A stretch of DNA of 18,430 nt from CAZIWJ01 sp964542855 (GCA_964542855.1 CAZIWJ010000048.1:1-18430); one strand, 5' to 3'; positions 1 through 7,220 are shown, numbered from the stretch's first letter. Numbers and translations are program-made. Notes: generated from the sequence alone by a model not told the origin.

Positions 1-262
1 GGGGGGTAGAAAAAATAGAACTAACCGAATGGATTAGGTAGAGGTATCCGGGCCGGTGCACCGGTTAAAACCGGTTTCCTTACGGCCTGGCCATGACTCG
101 TGTTTTTAGGTGCTTCAGTACGAACGCAGCTCAATTGTATGTTTGTATATCCGTAAATATATACTGGTTTCTGTTTCACACTGTGATTGAACTCGTGGGT
201 ACACAATAAGTACAACTCGCTTCTACGGTTTTTACAGTTTACAGGAATGTCATGGTGCTGCA
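1..262. other. Non-coding flank downstream of the MarR gene
   Basis: No convincing gene is seen. A minus-strand open frame of 80 codons covers 21-263, and its ATG overlaps the MarR stop codon (TAATG), but the product has no recognisable domain and an unlikely composition. The stretch contains a perfect 12-bp palindrome, CCGGTGCACCGG (53-64), directly abutting an inverted repeat ACCGGTT/AACCGGT (60-66 and 69-75). Neither is followed by a T-run on either strand, so they are not typical intrinsic terminators. Confidence 0.5.
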
Positions 263-715
263 TTACCCGCCCCGCATTTTATCGAGCAGGCGGTTGAGCT
301 GTTTTATTTCTTCATCGGTGAGGTTACGGCTTTGTTCCCTTTCACCCTCTATGAGTTCGGAAGCTTTTTCAACCAGTGCCAGCCCTTTCTCCGTAATAGA
401 AATATCGACCTGCCTCCGGTTGGTTTCGCATACCTGCCGGGTAACCAGCCCCTTTTTCTTCAGTTTTTCAACCAAACGGGAGGTGTTCGACATGCGGTCG
501 ATCATGCGCTCGGTAAGCAATTTTAGCGGAGCGGGTTTAGGATGCTGCCCTCTTAGTATGCGCAGGATGTTGAATTGCTGAATAGAAATATCGTAAGGTT
601 TTAAAATATGTGACTGCCGGGCAGATATCCAGTTTGCTGAAAACATTACGTTAATATCCGCTTTGATGTACTCGCTTTTAAACTTTTTTTGCTTGATTTC
701 TTCTTCAATACGCAT
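263..715 (-). CDS. MarR-family winged-helix transcriptional regulator
   Basis: This 150-residue protein has the usual MarR length and layout. An N-terminal dimerisation helix is followed by a winged helix-turn-helix at about residues 45-105, including the typical sequence MSNTSRLVEKLKKKGLVTR and then the wing with RRQVDISITEKG. A charged C-terminal helix completes the dimer interface. MarR proteins are dimeric DNA-binding regulators, often repressors relieved by a small molecule or oxidation. The gene is last in a minus-strand cluster after arginine deiminase and CtlX, 67 nt beyond the CtlX stop, so it may be cotranscribed or have its own promoter. A GTTGTT/AACAAC inverted repeat lies 25 bp upstream of its ATG and could be its own operator. 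That it controls the arginine genes, and what its ligand is, are inferences. The family assignment is firm. Confidence 0.92.
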   Translation of the reverse strand: MRIEEEIKQKKFKSEYIKADINVMFSANWISARQSHILKPYDISIQQFNILRILRGQHPKPAPLKLLTERMIDRMSNTSRLVEKLKKKGLVTRQVCETNRRQVDISITEKGLALVEKASELIEGEREQSRNLTDEEIKQLNRLLDKMRGG

Positions 716-739
716 AACCTTACTTATTCACTTGTATTT

Positions 740-757
740 GTTGTTCTTACAAACAAC
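740..757. promoter_or_regulatory. Candidate MarR operator (inverted repeat)
   Basis: A perfect inverted repeat, GTTGTT-cttaca-AACAAC, has 6-bp arms and a 6-bp spacer. It lies in the 67-bp gap between ctlX and the MarR gene, 24 bp from the MarR start codon. MarR proteins usually bind AT-rich dyads of about 16-20 bp near their own start, which fits in size and place. Binding is inferred, not shown. Confidence 0.4.
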
Positions 758-782
758 TAAAAAAAGGGAAAGTGGTTTACTA

Positions 783-1730
783 TCAGTTATTTACTGGTTG
801 TTCGGGTAAAAATATTTCTGCCATCATGCAGCGAACACTTCCCCCACCCAATGTTTCAATGGTAGTAACAGGCCCATGAATAATGCGGGTATACCGGTTT
901 ATGGCCTCAACCTGTTCAGCATTGAGCGACTGGTAAGCCTGGCTCGACATAGCCAGGAAAGATTGCCCTTCCTGGTTTTTAACCTGGAGCATGTTACCGG
1001 CAAACCGGCTGCACTGGTTAGCAGTAATGGTAATGATTTCGTGCCCCGTTGCTTCCAGCCTTTCCTTTACCCGCTTCAATTCTTCCTGGTCGGGGATGCT
1101 CTCTTCGCATAAAACGGCAAAGTTTTCACCCACACTCATCATTACGTTGGTATGATAAATCGGGCCGGGTTGCCCGTTAACCCGCTGAACAGCGTGAAAT
1201 AGCATGGGCGTATACCCCATATCGTTGCAAAATTTTTGCAATACTTCCGGGTGCGTACGTTCACTATGGCAGGCATAAGCTATTTTATTCACCCGGTCCA
1301 GCACCATACTGCCGGTACTTTCCAGCATCATGTTTTGCTCTTCGTAGGCTTCGTAGGCAATGCGACGGCTAATTACAAAACGTTGTTTCAACCCTTCCAG
1401 CAAATCATCTCTTCTTTCTTTCCTTCTTACCACCGACCACATAGGGTAGGTAATTACCGTACCGTCTTCGTGGAAACTAACCCAGTTATTGGGAAATACG
1501 GCATCGGGGGTTTCCGGCTGGTCGGTATCTTCCACTACTTCCACCTGTATGCCGGCATCGCGGAACGTTTTAACCAGTGCATTAAATTCCTGTATAGCCT
1601 GGTCGGCCACCTGCTCACTGGTTAGGTGCGGCAGGTGCTGCTGAAAGGAATTATTCGCTGCTGTTTCTTTATTGTAATTGAAGTGTTTAGGGCGTACCAT
1701 TAAAATGGCACTGCTTAACTGTTTTCCCAT
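783..1730 (-). CDS. ctlX: Citrulline utilization hydrolase, CtlX type (amidinotransferase/deiminase fold)
   Basis: This 315-residue protein belongs to the guanidino-group-modifying (pentein) superfamily. Expected catalytic-site motifs are visible: PDAVFPNNW (75-83, with D76), LESTGSMVLDR (136-146), a histidine in YHTNVMM (192-198, H193), CSRFAGNMLQV (240-250), and the C-terminal nucleophile cysteine in GGGSVRC (295-301, C301). The family context is citrulline breakdown, with ornithine, CO2 and ammonia as expected products. Related dimethylarginine hydrolases share the fold, so substrate choice is less certain than family. The gene starts 12 nt after the arginine deiminase stop on the same strand, an operon-like spacing that supports consecutive steps on arginine. 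No signal peptide is seen, so the enzyme is cytoplasmic. The MarR gene follows. Confidence 0.83.
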   Translation of the reverse strand: MGKQLSSAILMVRPKHFNYNKETAANNSFQQHLPHLTSEQVADQAIQEFNALVKTFRDAGIQVEVVEDTDQPETPDAVFPNNWVSFHEDGTVITYPMWSVVRRKERRDDLLEGLKQRFVISRRIAYEAYEEQNMMLESTGSMVLDRVNKIAYACHSERTHPEVLQKFCNDMGYTPMLFHAVQRVNGQPGPIYHTNVMMSVGENFAVLCEESIPDQEELKRVKERLEATGHEIITITANQCSRFAGNMLQVKNQEGQSFLAMSSQAYQSLNAEQVEAINRYTRIIHGPVTTIETLGGGSVRCMMAEIFLPEQPVNN

Positions 1731-1742
1731 ATCGTTATTGAG

Positions 1743-3215
1743 TTATACCTGTATTGAAACGGTTTCCCTCTCCAGCGGAAGGCTCATGCAGTGGGTACCT
1801 CCCCGGGCCCTGGACAATTCTGAAGAGGGTAATGAAATTAGCGTATCCCCTTTTATAAGGTCATCCACGCCAGCCCCCTGTTCTACGGCGGTAATAATTT
1901 CTGCTGCCGGGGTAATTTTAAACCCGCGTTTCCGGAATTCCTCGGCCGTGCGGGTGTTGCGGTCGTAGCCCACAATAACCCCTTCCCGCAACGCAAGAAA
2001 ATTACAGGCGTCGGTCCACTGTTCCCGCTCATTGTAAGGAAACTCGCCACCTGCACACTGGATAATATCGCAACCGGAGGTGTTATAATCTTCCTTGCTA
2101 ATCTGAACCATCAGTTCATCAATAAATGCATACGATCGTTCTTGCAGCCGGTAGCCCAGCCGGGCCTGCTGATCGTTAATTTTAGTAAACTGCTTAATAT
2201 CCAGTTCGTAATGCGGCATGTAATAGCTGTCGGTAATGCGGTTCCTCAAGTCGTTGGGGTTTTGCTGGTGTTTCAGTACCTGCTGGCTGAACGGGCTGAA
2301 CAGGATCCAGGTATCGCGTTTCACCTGGGTGAATACCGTATCAATGTGCATGTAAGCCCGCTTATTGGGAATTTTAATAACCGATACCCGGTATATTTGC
2401 TCGCGGGCAAACAGTTTTTCAATTAACTGGCTTACGGCTTCAGCCGATGTTCGCTCGCTCATACCCACCAGCAAGTGGCCCGGGCTGATCATCATCACAT
2501 CGCCTCCTTCAATACTGACCTGCTTCTTTTCCTTTTCTTCGGTACTGGAATAAGAAAAAAGGTCTACCTCATTTAGTTCAATTACCTTATCAGATAAGTG
2601 TTGTTCATCGGATTTATGCAGCACGTAAAAAGCAATGTACTTGAACAGCAGGGCTTCCCGTTCCCGGGCCTGCTCATAAAACTTGGTAAGCAACAGGGTA
2701 TTGTGAATGGTAATTCCAATATCGCGGGTAAAAATAAGGTTAGGAACCGGGGCAAAAATAAACTGCTGCCGGTTTTGCATGCCGGGTATTACCCCACTAA
2801 TTAGCACTGCGCTCAGGGTTTCGGCGTCGAGCGACAGCAATTTTCGCTGAATGGCCAGCGGGCTTCGTTCCAGTGCACAAACGGCCGGTACAATAGCCTG
2901 CTTCACAGCCTCGATTTTCAAAGCCCGGGTTAAAAGGTACTGAACATCAATTACCTTATCGGAGGGCACAAAATTTTCAGCAGTAGCTTTAATGTAGTCC
3001 GGGTCGTTGCCTTTACCCCTTATTTTGTCTTCATCGAGGAAAGCCAGCAGTAAACGGTGGTACTGGCTGTACTCTTCCTTCATTTTGGGCCAGTCAACAA
3101 TATCATCGTAAAGCAGTTTGTCTTTCAGCCCGGGAGCCATTTTACCTATTCCACCATCGGGATGGTGGATAATTAATCGTTTAAGGGTTCCGATTTCAGA
3201 AGTTACCTGTAGCAT
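1743..3215 (-). CDS. arcA: Arginine deiminase family protein
   Basis: This 490-residue enzyme is predicted to hydrolyse L-arginine to L-citrulline and ammonia in the cytoplasm. The classical motifs appear in order: NLIFTRD (159-165, D165), SIEGGD (234-239, E236), HIDTVFTQ (290-297, H290 and D292), CAGGEFPYNEREQWTDACNF (387-406), VGYDRNT (415-421) and RGGTHCMSLP (471-480) with nucleophile C476. Spacing from D165 to E236 to H290 matches classical enzymes. The stretch between His and Cys is about 186 residues, some 55-60 longer than in the Pseudomonas enzyme, so an insertion lies around residues 310-375. The protein is therefore longer than the usual 405-420. It is first in a minus-strand cluster with ctlX and the MarR gene. 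No carbamoyltransferase or carbamate kinase gene is nearby, so the usual ATP-yielding route is not encoded here. The start at 3215 is the first ATG, 56 nt beyond a good promoter box. Confidence 0.88.
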   Translation of the reverse strand: MLQVTSEIGTLKRLIIHHPDGGIGKMAPGLKDKLLYDDIVDWPKMKEEYSQYHRLLLAFLDEDKIRGKGNDPDYIKATAENFVPSDKVIDVQYLLTRALKIEAVKQAIVPAVCALERSPLAIQRKLLSLDAETLSAVLISGVIPGMQNRQQFIFAPVPNLIFTRDIGITIHNTLLLTKFYEQAREREALLFKYIAFYVLHKSDEQHLSDKVIELNEVDLFSYSSTEEKEKKQVSIEGGDVMMISPGHLLVGMSERTSAEAVSQLIEKLFAREQIYRVSVIKIPNKRAYMHIDTVFTQVKRDTWILFSPFSQQVLKHQQNPNDLRNRITDSYYMPHYELDIKQFTKINDQQARLGYRLQERSYAFIDELMVQISKEDYNTSGCDIIQCAGGEFPYNEREQWTDACNFLALREGVIVGYDRNTRTAEEFRKRGFKITPAAEIITAVEQGAGVDDLIKGDTLISLPSSELSRARGGTHCMSLPLERETVSIQV

Positions 3216-3271
3216 ACTGGTTTATGTGTTGAGGCAATATTTAAGCCGTGTAGGTTTTAACACTTGATCAA

Positions 3272-3279
3272 CAAAGCTA
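3272..3279 (-). promoter_or_regulatory. Predicted -7 promoter element of the arginine deiminase cluster
   Basis: Read on the minus strand, the sequence is TAGCTTTG, a perfect match to the Bacteroidota -7 element TAnnTTTG. It lies 56 nt upstream of the deiminase ATG. No clear TTG is seen at the -33 position. It overlaps the trpC -7 element by two bases. Confidence 0.55.
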
Positions 3280-3285
3280 TCTTTG
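3278..3285 (+). promoter_or_regulatory. Predicted -7 promoter element of the trpCFBA cluster
   Basis: The sequence TATCTTTG matches the Bacteroidota -7 element TAnnTTTG and lies 26 nt upstream of the trpC ATG. The -33 region is weak (a TTTT run at 3255-3258). The short leader leaves no room for a Trp leader peptide and attenuator. Confidence 0.6.
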
Positions 3286-3311
3286 CAATCTTAGTGGATT
3301 ATTGAAAAACT

Positions 3312-4124
3312 ATGAACATTCTCGATAAAATTGTTGCTCGCAAGCAACAGGAAGTAGCCGAAGTAAAAACAAGCACACCGATTAACATACTGGAAGAAAG
3401 CAAGTTTTTTTCCCGCCAGCCGATATCAATTAAGGAACGGTTTCGGAAACAAAACGGTGCCCCCGGCATTATTGCCGAGTTTAAGCGGAAATCGCCCTCC
3501 AAAGGGATGATTAACGAGGAAGCCGACCTTACTGAAACCGTAGTGGGCTACGTAAAAGCAGGAGTAACGGGGCTCTCTATCCTCACCGACGAGCCCTTTT
3601 TTGGGGGAAATAGCGATTTCATTGTTCACGTGCGTAACCACACCACCCGGCCAATTCTGCGTAAAGATTTCATGCTCGACGAGTACCAGGTGGTGGAGGC
3701 CAAAGCCATTGGTGCCGATGTAATTTTACTGATTGCTGCTATTTTAACTCCCGAACAAATTAACCGGCTGGCAGAACTGGCGCATTCCCTGGGAATGGAA
3801 GTGCTGCTGGAAGTACACAACCGCGAAGAACTGGAAAAAAGCGTGTTAAACGAAGGGATGGGCAAACACCTCGACCTGGTTGGGGTTAACAACCGGAACC
3901 TGAAAACCTTTAACGTATCGCTGAATACCTCGGAAGAACTGAACAAAATGATTCCCGATGAATACATAAAAATATCGGAAAGCGGCATCAGTAACCCGGA
4001 AGCAATTCACCGTTTGAGTACTATCGGGTACCAGGGTTTTTTAATTGGTGAACATTTTATGGCGAAAACGGAGCCGGCCCTTGCCTGCCAGCATTTTATG
4101 CACGCGCTCACCCAAAAAGTATAA
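3312..4124 (+). CDS. trpC: Indole-3-glycerol phosphate synthase
   Basis: TrpC closes the indole ring of 1-(2-carboxyphenylamino)-1-deoxyribulose 5-phosphate to give indole-3-glycerol phosphate, with loss of CO2 and water. The 270-residue length fits a single-function enzyme. Catalytic motifs of the (beta/alpha)8 barrel are intact: IAEFKRKSPSKG (54-65, with E56 and K58), LRKDFMLDEYQ (116-126, with K118), LLEVHN (165-170), GVNNRNLKTF (191-200) and the phosphate-binding SESGI (222-226). This is the first gene of the trp cluster, with its own promoter box 26 nt upstream. Its stop codon overlaps the trpF start (TAATG), a typical translational-coupling arrangement. The trpE, trpG and trpD genes that often precede it are absent, and the divergent arginine deiminase gene lies upstream instead. 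Confidence 0.97.
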   Translation: MNILDKIVARKQQEVAEVKTSTPINILEESKFFSRQPISIKERFRKQNGAPGIIAEFKRKSPSKGMINEEADLTETVVGYVKAGVTGLSILTDEPFFGGNSDFIVHVRNHTTRPILRKDFMLDEYQVVEAKAIGADVILLIAAILTPEQINRLAELAHSLGMEVLLEVHNREELEKSVLNEGMGKHLDLVGVNNRNLKTFNVSLNTSEELNKMIPDEYIKISESGISNPEAIHRLSTIGYQGFLIGEHFMAKTEPALACQHFMHALTQKV

Positions 4125-4780
4125 TGATGATGCGCTGGAAGGTATGCGGCATGAAGGAGGAAGACAACATGGCCCGGCTGCAGGAACTGGCCCCCGATTT
4201 CATGGGGCTGATATTTTACGAAAAATCACCCCGCCACGCCGGTAACCTGGACCCGGCAGCAGTAACCGGCTTACCGGTAAAAAAAATCGGGGTTTTTGTG
4301 AATGAAACCACCGGGCAGATCCTGGATTATGCCCGGCGGTATGAATTATTCGGGGTTCAATTGCACGGAAATGAACCGCCCGACCAGTGTAAGGTGTTGA
4401 AAGAAGCAGGCTTGCTAGTGATTAAGGCTTTTGGAGTGGGGAATGAATCTTTTAATTTTACGGAACTATTGCCTTACACCGATTACATCGACTACTTTCT
4501 TTTCGACACCAAAGGAAAGTACAAGGGAGGAAACGGGGTTGCGTTCAACTGGGACATCCTGCTACATTACCCTTACGCTGTTCCTTTCCTGGTTAGCGGT
4601 GGAGTTGATCATTATAACCTTCAAAACCTGGAAAAACTCCGGCACCTGCCAATTGCCGGGGTAGATGTGAACAGTCGTTACGAAGATGCCCCCGGCCTTA
4701 AAAATATAAGCAAGTTGTGCGAACTGAAAAAAGAACTAAAGCAATTAACCCATGGAGCAGACAGCCACCAAAACCGTTGA
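4124..4780 (+). CDS. trpF: Phosphoribosylanthranilate isomerase
   Basis: TrpF performs the Amadori rearrangement of phosphoribosylanthranilate just before the TrpC step. The 218-residue protein shows the family signature KVCGMK (6-11), whose C8 is the expected general base. Further motifs are FYEKSPRHAG (31-40), VQLHGNE (78-84), the general acid D128 in FLFDTKGKYKGG, LVSGGV (156-161) and the phosphate-site region VDVNSRYEDAPGLKN (180-194). Three consecutive ATG codons occur at the start (4124, 4127, 4130), so the exact first residue is uncertain by two positions. The first overlaps the trpC stop by one base. The 3' end overlaps trpB by 29 nt in another frame, consistent with tight cotranslation. 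The acid-site loop and the phosphate-site loop deviate slightly from common sequences but keep the key residues. Confidence 0.95.
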   Translation: MMMRWKVCGMKEEDNMARLQELAPDFMGLIFYEKSPRHAGNLDPAAVTGLPVKKIGVFVNETTGQILDYARRYELFGVQLHGNEPPDQCKVLKEAGLLVIKAFGVGNESFNFTELLPYTDYIDYFLFDTKGKYKGGNGVAFNWDILLHYPYAVPFLVSGGVDHYNLQNLEKLRHLPIAGVDVNSRYEDAPGLKNISKLCELKKELKQLTHGADSHQNR

Positions 4781-5966
4781 GAAAAGTAACTATAACGTTA
4801 ACGAACAAGGATATTACGGGAAGTTCGGAGGGGCCTACATCCCCGAGATGCTCTTTCCTAACATTGAAGAACTGCGTGAAAATTACATTCAGATTGCTTC
4901 CGACCCGGAGTTTCAGCGCGAGTTCCGTTCACTGCTAGCCGATTACGTTGGGCGACCTACGCCGTTGTATTTTGCCGAACGATTATCTGCTAAACTGGGA
5001 GCCCAAATTTACCTGAAGCGGGAAGACCTCTGCCATACCGGGGCCCACAAAATTAATAATACCATCGGGCAAATTATCCTGGCAAAGAAACTGGGAAAGA
5101 AAAGAATCATTGCCGAAACCGGGGCCGGACAGCACGGTGTGGCAACCGCTACGGTATGCGCCCTGAAAGGACTGGACTGCACCATTTTTATGGGAGCAGT
5201 TGATATCGAGCGCCAGCGACCTAACGTAGAACGAATGAAAATTCTGGGGGCAAATGTAGTTGCTGCCGAAAGTGGTAGCCGCACCCTGAAAGATGCTACC
5301 AATGAAGCCATGCGCTACTGGATTAACAATCCCGACGACTGCCATTACATTATTGGCTCGGTGGTTGGTCCGCACCCTTATCCCGATATGGTGGCGCGGT
5401 TTCAATCAGTGATTAGCGAGGAAATCCGAATCCAGCTGAACGAAAAAATTGGTAAAGAAACCCCCGATTACGTGGTAGCCTGCGTGGGTGGTGGCAGTAA
5501 TGCCGCCGGCTCTTACTATCACTTTTTCGATGACGCCAGCGTGCAACTGGTGGCAGTGGAAGCCGCCGGACTGGGTACAACCAGTGGTAAATCGGCCGCT
5601 ACCTCTGTCCTGGGTAAACCCGGTATCCTGCACGGCAGCCGCACCTTGCTAATGCAAACCGACGACGGACAGGTGGTTGAACCGTATTCTATTTCTGCCG
5701 GGCTGGATTACCCGGGAATTGGCCCGATGCACGCGCATCTCCGCGATTCCGGACGGGCTTCGTTTTACAGCGTAACCGACGAGGAAGCTATGCAGGCCGG
5801 GGTTGAACTGAGCCGTACCGAAGGTATTATTCCGGCCATTGAAACGGCCCACGCGTTCGGTGCCCTTCACCACATGCCACTGAAGCAGGACGATGTAGTG
5901 GTTATTAACTGCTCAGGCCGGGGCGATAAAGACCTGGAAACTTATATTCGCTGGGGTAAATACTAA
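4752..5966 (+). CDS. trpB: Tryptophan synthase beta chain
   Basis: TrpB condenses indole with serine to give tryptophan, using pyridoxal phosphate, in an alpha2-beta2 complex with TrpA. The 404-residue protein has the cofactor lysine K100 in HTGAHKINN, the catalytic glutamate E122 in AETGAGQHG, and the phosphate-binding GGGSNA (247-252). It is a canonical TrpB1 type. The N-terminus begins with about ten residues more than the usual start (which lies near the YYGKFGGAYIPE segment at 21-32). No other in-frame ATG exists before residue 33, so the start at 4752 inside trpF is preferred, giving a 29-nt overlap. The trpA gene follows after 8 nt, as expected for subunits made in equal amounts. Confidence 0.98.
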   Translation: MEQTATKTVEKSNYNVNEQGYYGKFGGAYIPEMLFPNIEELRENYIQIASDPEFQREFRSLLADYVGRPTPLYFAERLSAKLGAQIYLKREDLCHTGAHKINNTIGQIILAKKLGKKRIIAETGAGQHGVATATVCALKGLDCTIFMGAVDIERQRPNVERMKILGANVVAAESGSRTLKDATNEAMRYWINNPDDCHYIIGSVVGPHPYPDMVARFQSVISEEIRIQLNEKIGKETPDYVVACVGGGSNAAGSYYHFFDDASVQLVAVEAAGLGTTSGKSAATSVLGKPGILHGSRTLLMQTDDGQVVEPYSISAGLDYPGIGPMHAHLRDSGRASFYSVTDEEAMQAGVELSRTEGIIPAIETAHAFGALHHMPLKQDDVVVINCSGRGDKDLETYIRWGKY

Positions 5967-5974
5967 ATTCCACT

Positions 5975-6766
5975 ATGCACCGAATTGATCAGCTTTTTGC
6001 TACCAAGCAGAAAAATATTTTATCAGTTTACTTCACCGCCGGGTTCCCGAAACTGAACGACACCCTGCCGGTGATGCAGCACCTACAGGATGCCGGCGCT
6101 GACCTTATCGAGGTAGGCATGCCTTTTTCGGACCCCCTCGCCGACGGGCCTACTATACAGGAAAGTAATTTACAGGCCCTGAATAACGGGATGACCATTC
6201 ATGCCCTGCTGGAACAGTTAAAAGACATGCGCGAGCAGGTTACTGTTCCGGTAATCCTGATGGGGTACATGAACCCGATTATGCAGTACGGACTGGAACC
6301 GTTCTGCAAGGCCTGTAAAGAAGCCGGGGTTGACGGGCTCATTCTACCCGACCTGCCCATGCAGGAATACCTCAACTCCTGCAAAGCCGTGTTCGATGCT
6401 TACGGCCTGTACAATACGTTCCTAATTACCCCGCAAACAGCCGAATCGCGTATTCGTACCATCGATGAAAATACCCACGGGTTCATTTACATGGTGTCGT
6501 CGGCCAGTATTACCGGGGCGAAAAAAGAAATTACCCCCGAACAGATTGCCTACTTCGATCGCATCAATGCCATGAACCTGACCAACCCCCGGCTAATTGG
6601 TTTTGGTATTTCCTCTCGCCACACCTTCAACCAGGCCTGCGAGTATGGTTCCGGGGCGATAATTGGCTCGGCATTTATTCGGTTGCTGAAAAACAGCACC
6701 AACCTGAAAGAAGACATTCACCGTTACATTGGTGAGGTAAAAGGCATCAGGCAACCCGTTAATTAA
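5975..6766 (+). CDS. trpA: Tryptophan synthase alpha chain
   Basis: TrpA cleaves indole-3-glycerol phosphate to indole and glyceraldehyde 3-phosphate and channels indole to TrpB. The 263-residue length is standard. The signature DLIEVGMPFSDPLADGPTIQ (43-62) contains both catalytic acids, E46 and D57. Other typical segments are PVILMGYMNPI, GLILPDLPMQE, the FIYMVSSASITGAK loop and the phosphate-site GFGISSRHTF, followed by GAIIGSAFIRL. The gene starts 8 nt after trpB. It is followed 10 nt later by a thioesterase gene on the same strand, which suggests that the operon extends past the tryptophan genes. Confidence 0.98.
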   Translation: MHRIDQLFATKQKNILSVYFTAGFPKLNDTLPVMQHLQDAGADLIEVGMPFSDPLADGPTIQESNLQALNNGMTIHALLEQLKDMREQVTVPVILMGYMNPIMQYGLEPFCKACKEAGVDGLILPDLPMQEYLNSCKAVFDAYGLYNTFLITPQTAESRIRTIDENTHGFIYMVSSASITGAKKEITPEQIAYFDRINAMNLTNPRLIGFGISSRHTFNQACEYGSGAIIGSAFIRLLKNSTNLKEDIHRYIGEVKGIRQPVN

Positions 6767-6776
6767 TTTACACCTT

Positions 6777-7208
6777 ATGGCGCGCATACAGCTTGAAAAA
6801 CCCGATCCGGTATTATTTGAAACTGTTTTACCGGTACGAATCAGTGACTTGAATTATGGAAACCACCTGGGTAACGACCGGGTGTTAACCCTGGCCCACG
6901 AAGCCCGGATGCAGTTTTTACTGGCTAAAGGGTTTAAAAATGAAGTGGATATTGCCAACGGCATCGGGTTTATTATTGCCGACTCAGCAGTGGTGTACCG
7001 CAGCGAAGCTTTTTACGGCGACCAGTTAATGGTAGCAATCGGGGCTTCCGATTTCAACAAGTACGGTTTCGATATGCAGTACCTGATGGTGAACCGCGAA
7101 ACCGGAAAAGAGGTGGCTATTGTAAAAACGGGAATGGTATGCTTTAACTACCACGAAAGAAAAGTTTCAGGGGTGCCCGATGCCCTGATGAGCATTCTGA
7201 AAGCCTGA
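6777..7208 (+). CDS. Hot-dog fold acyl-CoA thioesterase (4HBT-like)
   Basis: The 143-residue protein matches small 4-hydroxybenzoyl-CoA/YbgC-like thioesterases, which hydrolyse acyl-CoA thioesters. The N-terminal region carries RISDLNYGNHLGND (about 22-35), equivalent to the family's D-x-x-x-G-H-x-N active-site turn, followed by the long central helix and the strands of the hot-dog fold (IADSAVVYRSEAFYGDQL, YLMVNRETGKEVAIVKTGMV). The substrate cannot be read from sequence. It begins 10 nt after trpA with no promoter between, so it is probably cotranscribed with the trp genes. A role in tryptophan or indole metabolism is not established and the linkage may be incidental. Two stem-loops lie downstream, before the convergent msrA. 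Confidence 0.82.
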   Translation: MARIQLEKPDPVLFETVLPVRISDLNYGNHLGNDRVLTLAHEARMQFLLAKGFKNEVDIANGIGFIIADSAVVYRSEAFYGDQLMVAIGASDFNKYGFDMQYLMVNRETGKEVAIVKTGMVCFNYHERKVSGVPDALMSILKA

Positions 7209-7220
7209 TGATTGAACCCG

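Noticed and set aside
53..75. Terminator for the MarR cluster
   Set aside because: The palindromes are GC-rich, but no T-run follows on the minus strand, and the tight two-base centre of the second repeat makes a poor hairpin loop.
3216..3311. Trp leader peptide or attenuator before trpC
   Set aside because: The predicted leader is under 30 nt and contains no tandem Trp codons or competing hairpins.
4983..5405. 140-codon minus-strand frame inside trpB
   Set aside because: It lies wholly opposite a canonical, highly conserved trpB and shows no domain, so it is an antisense shadow.
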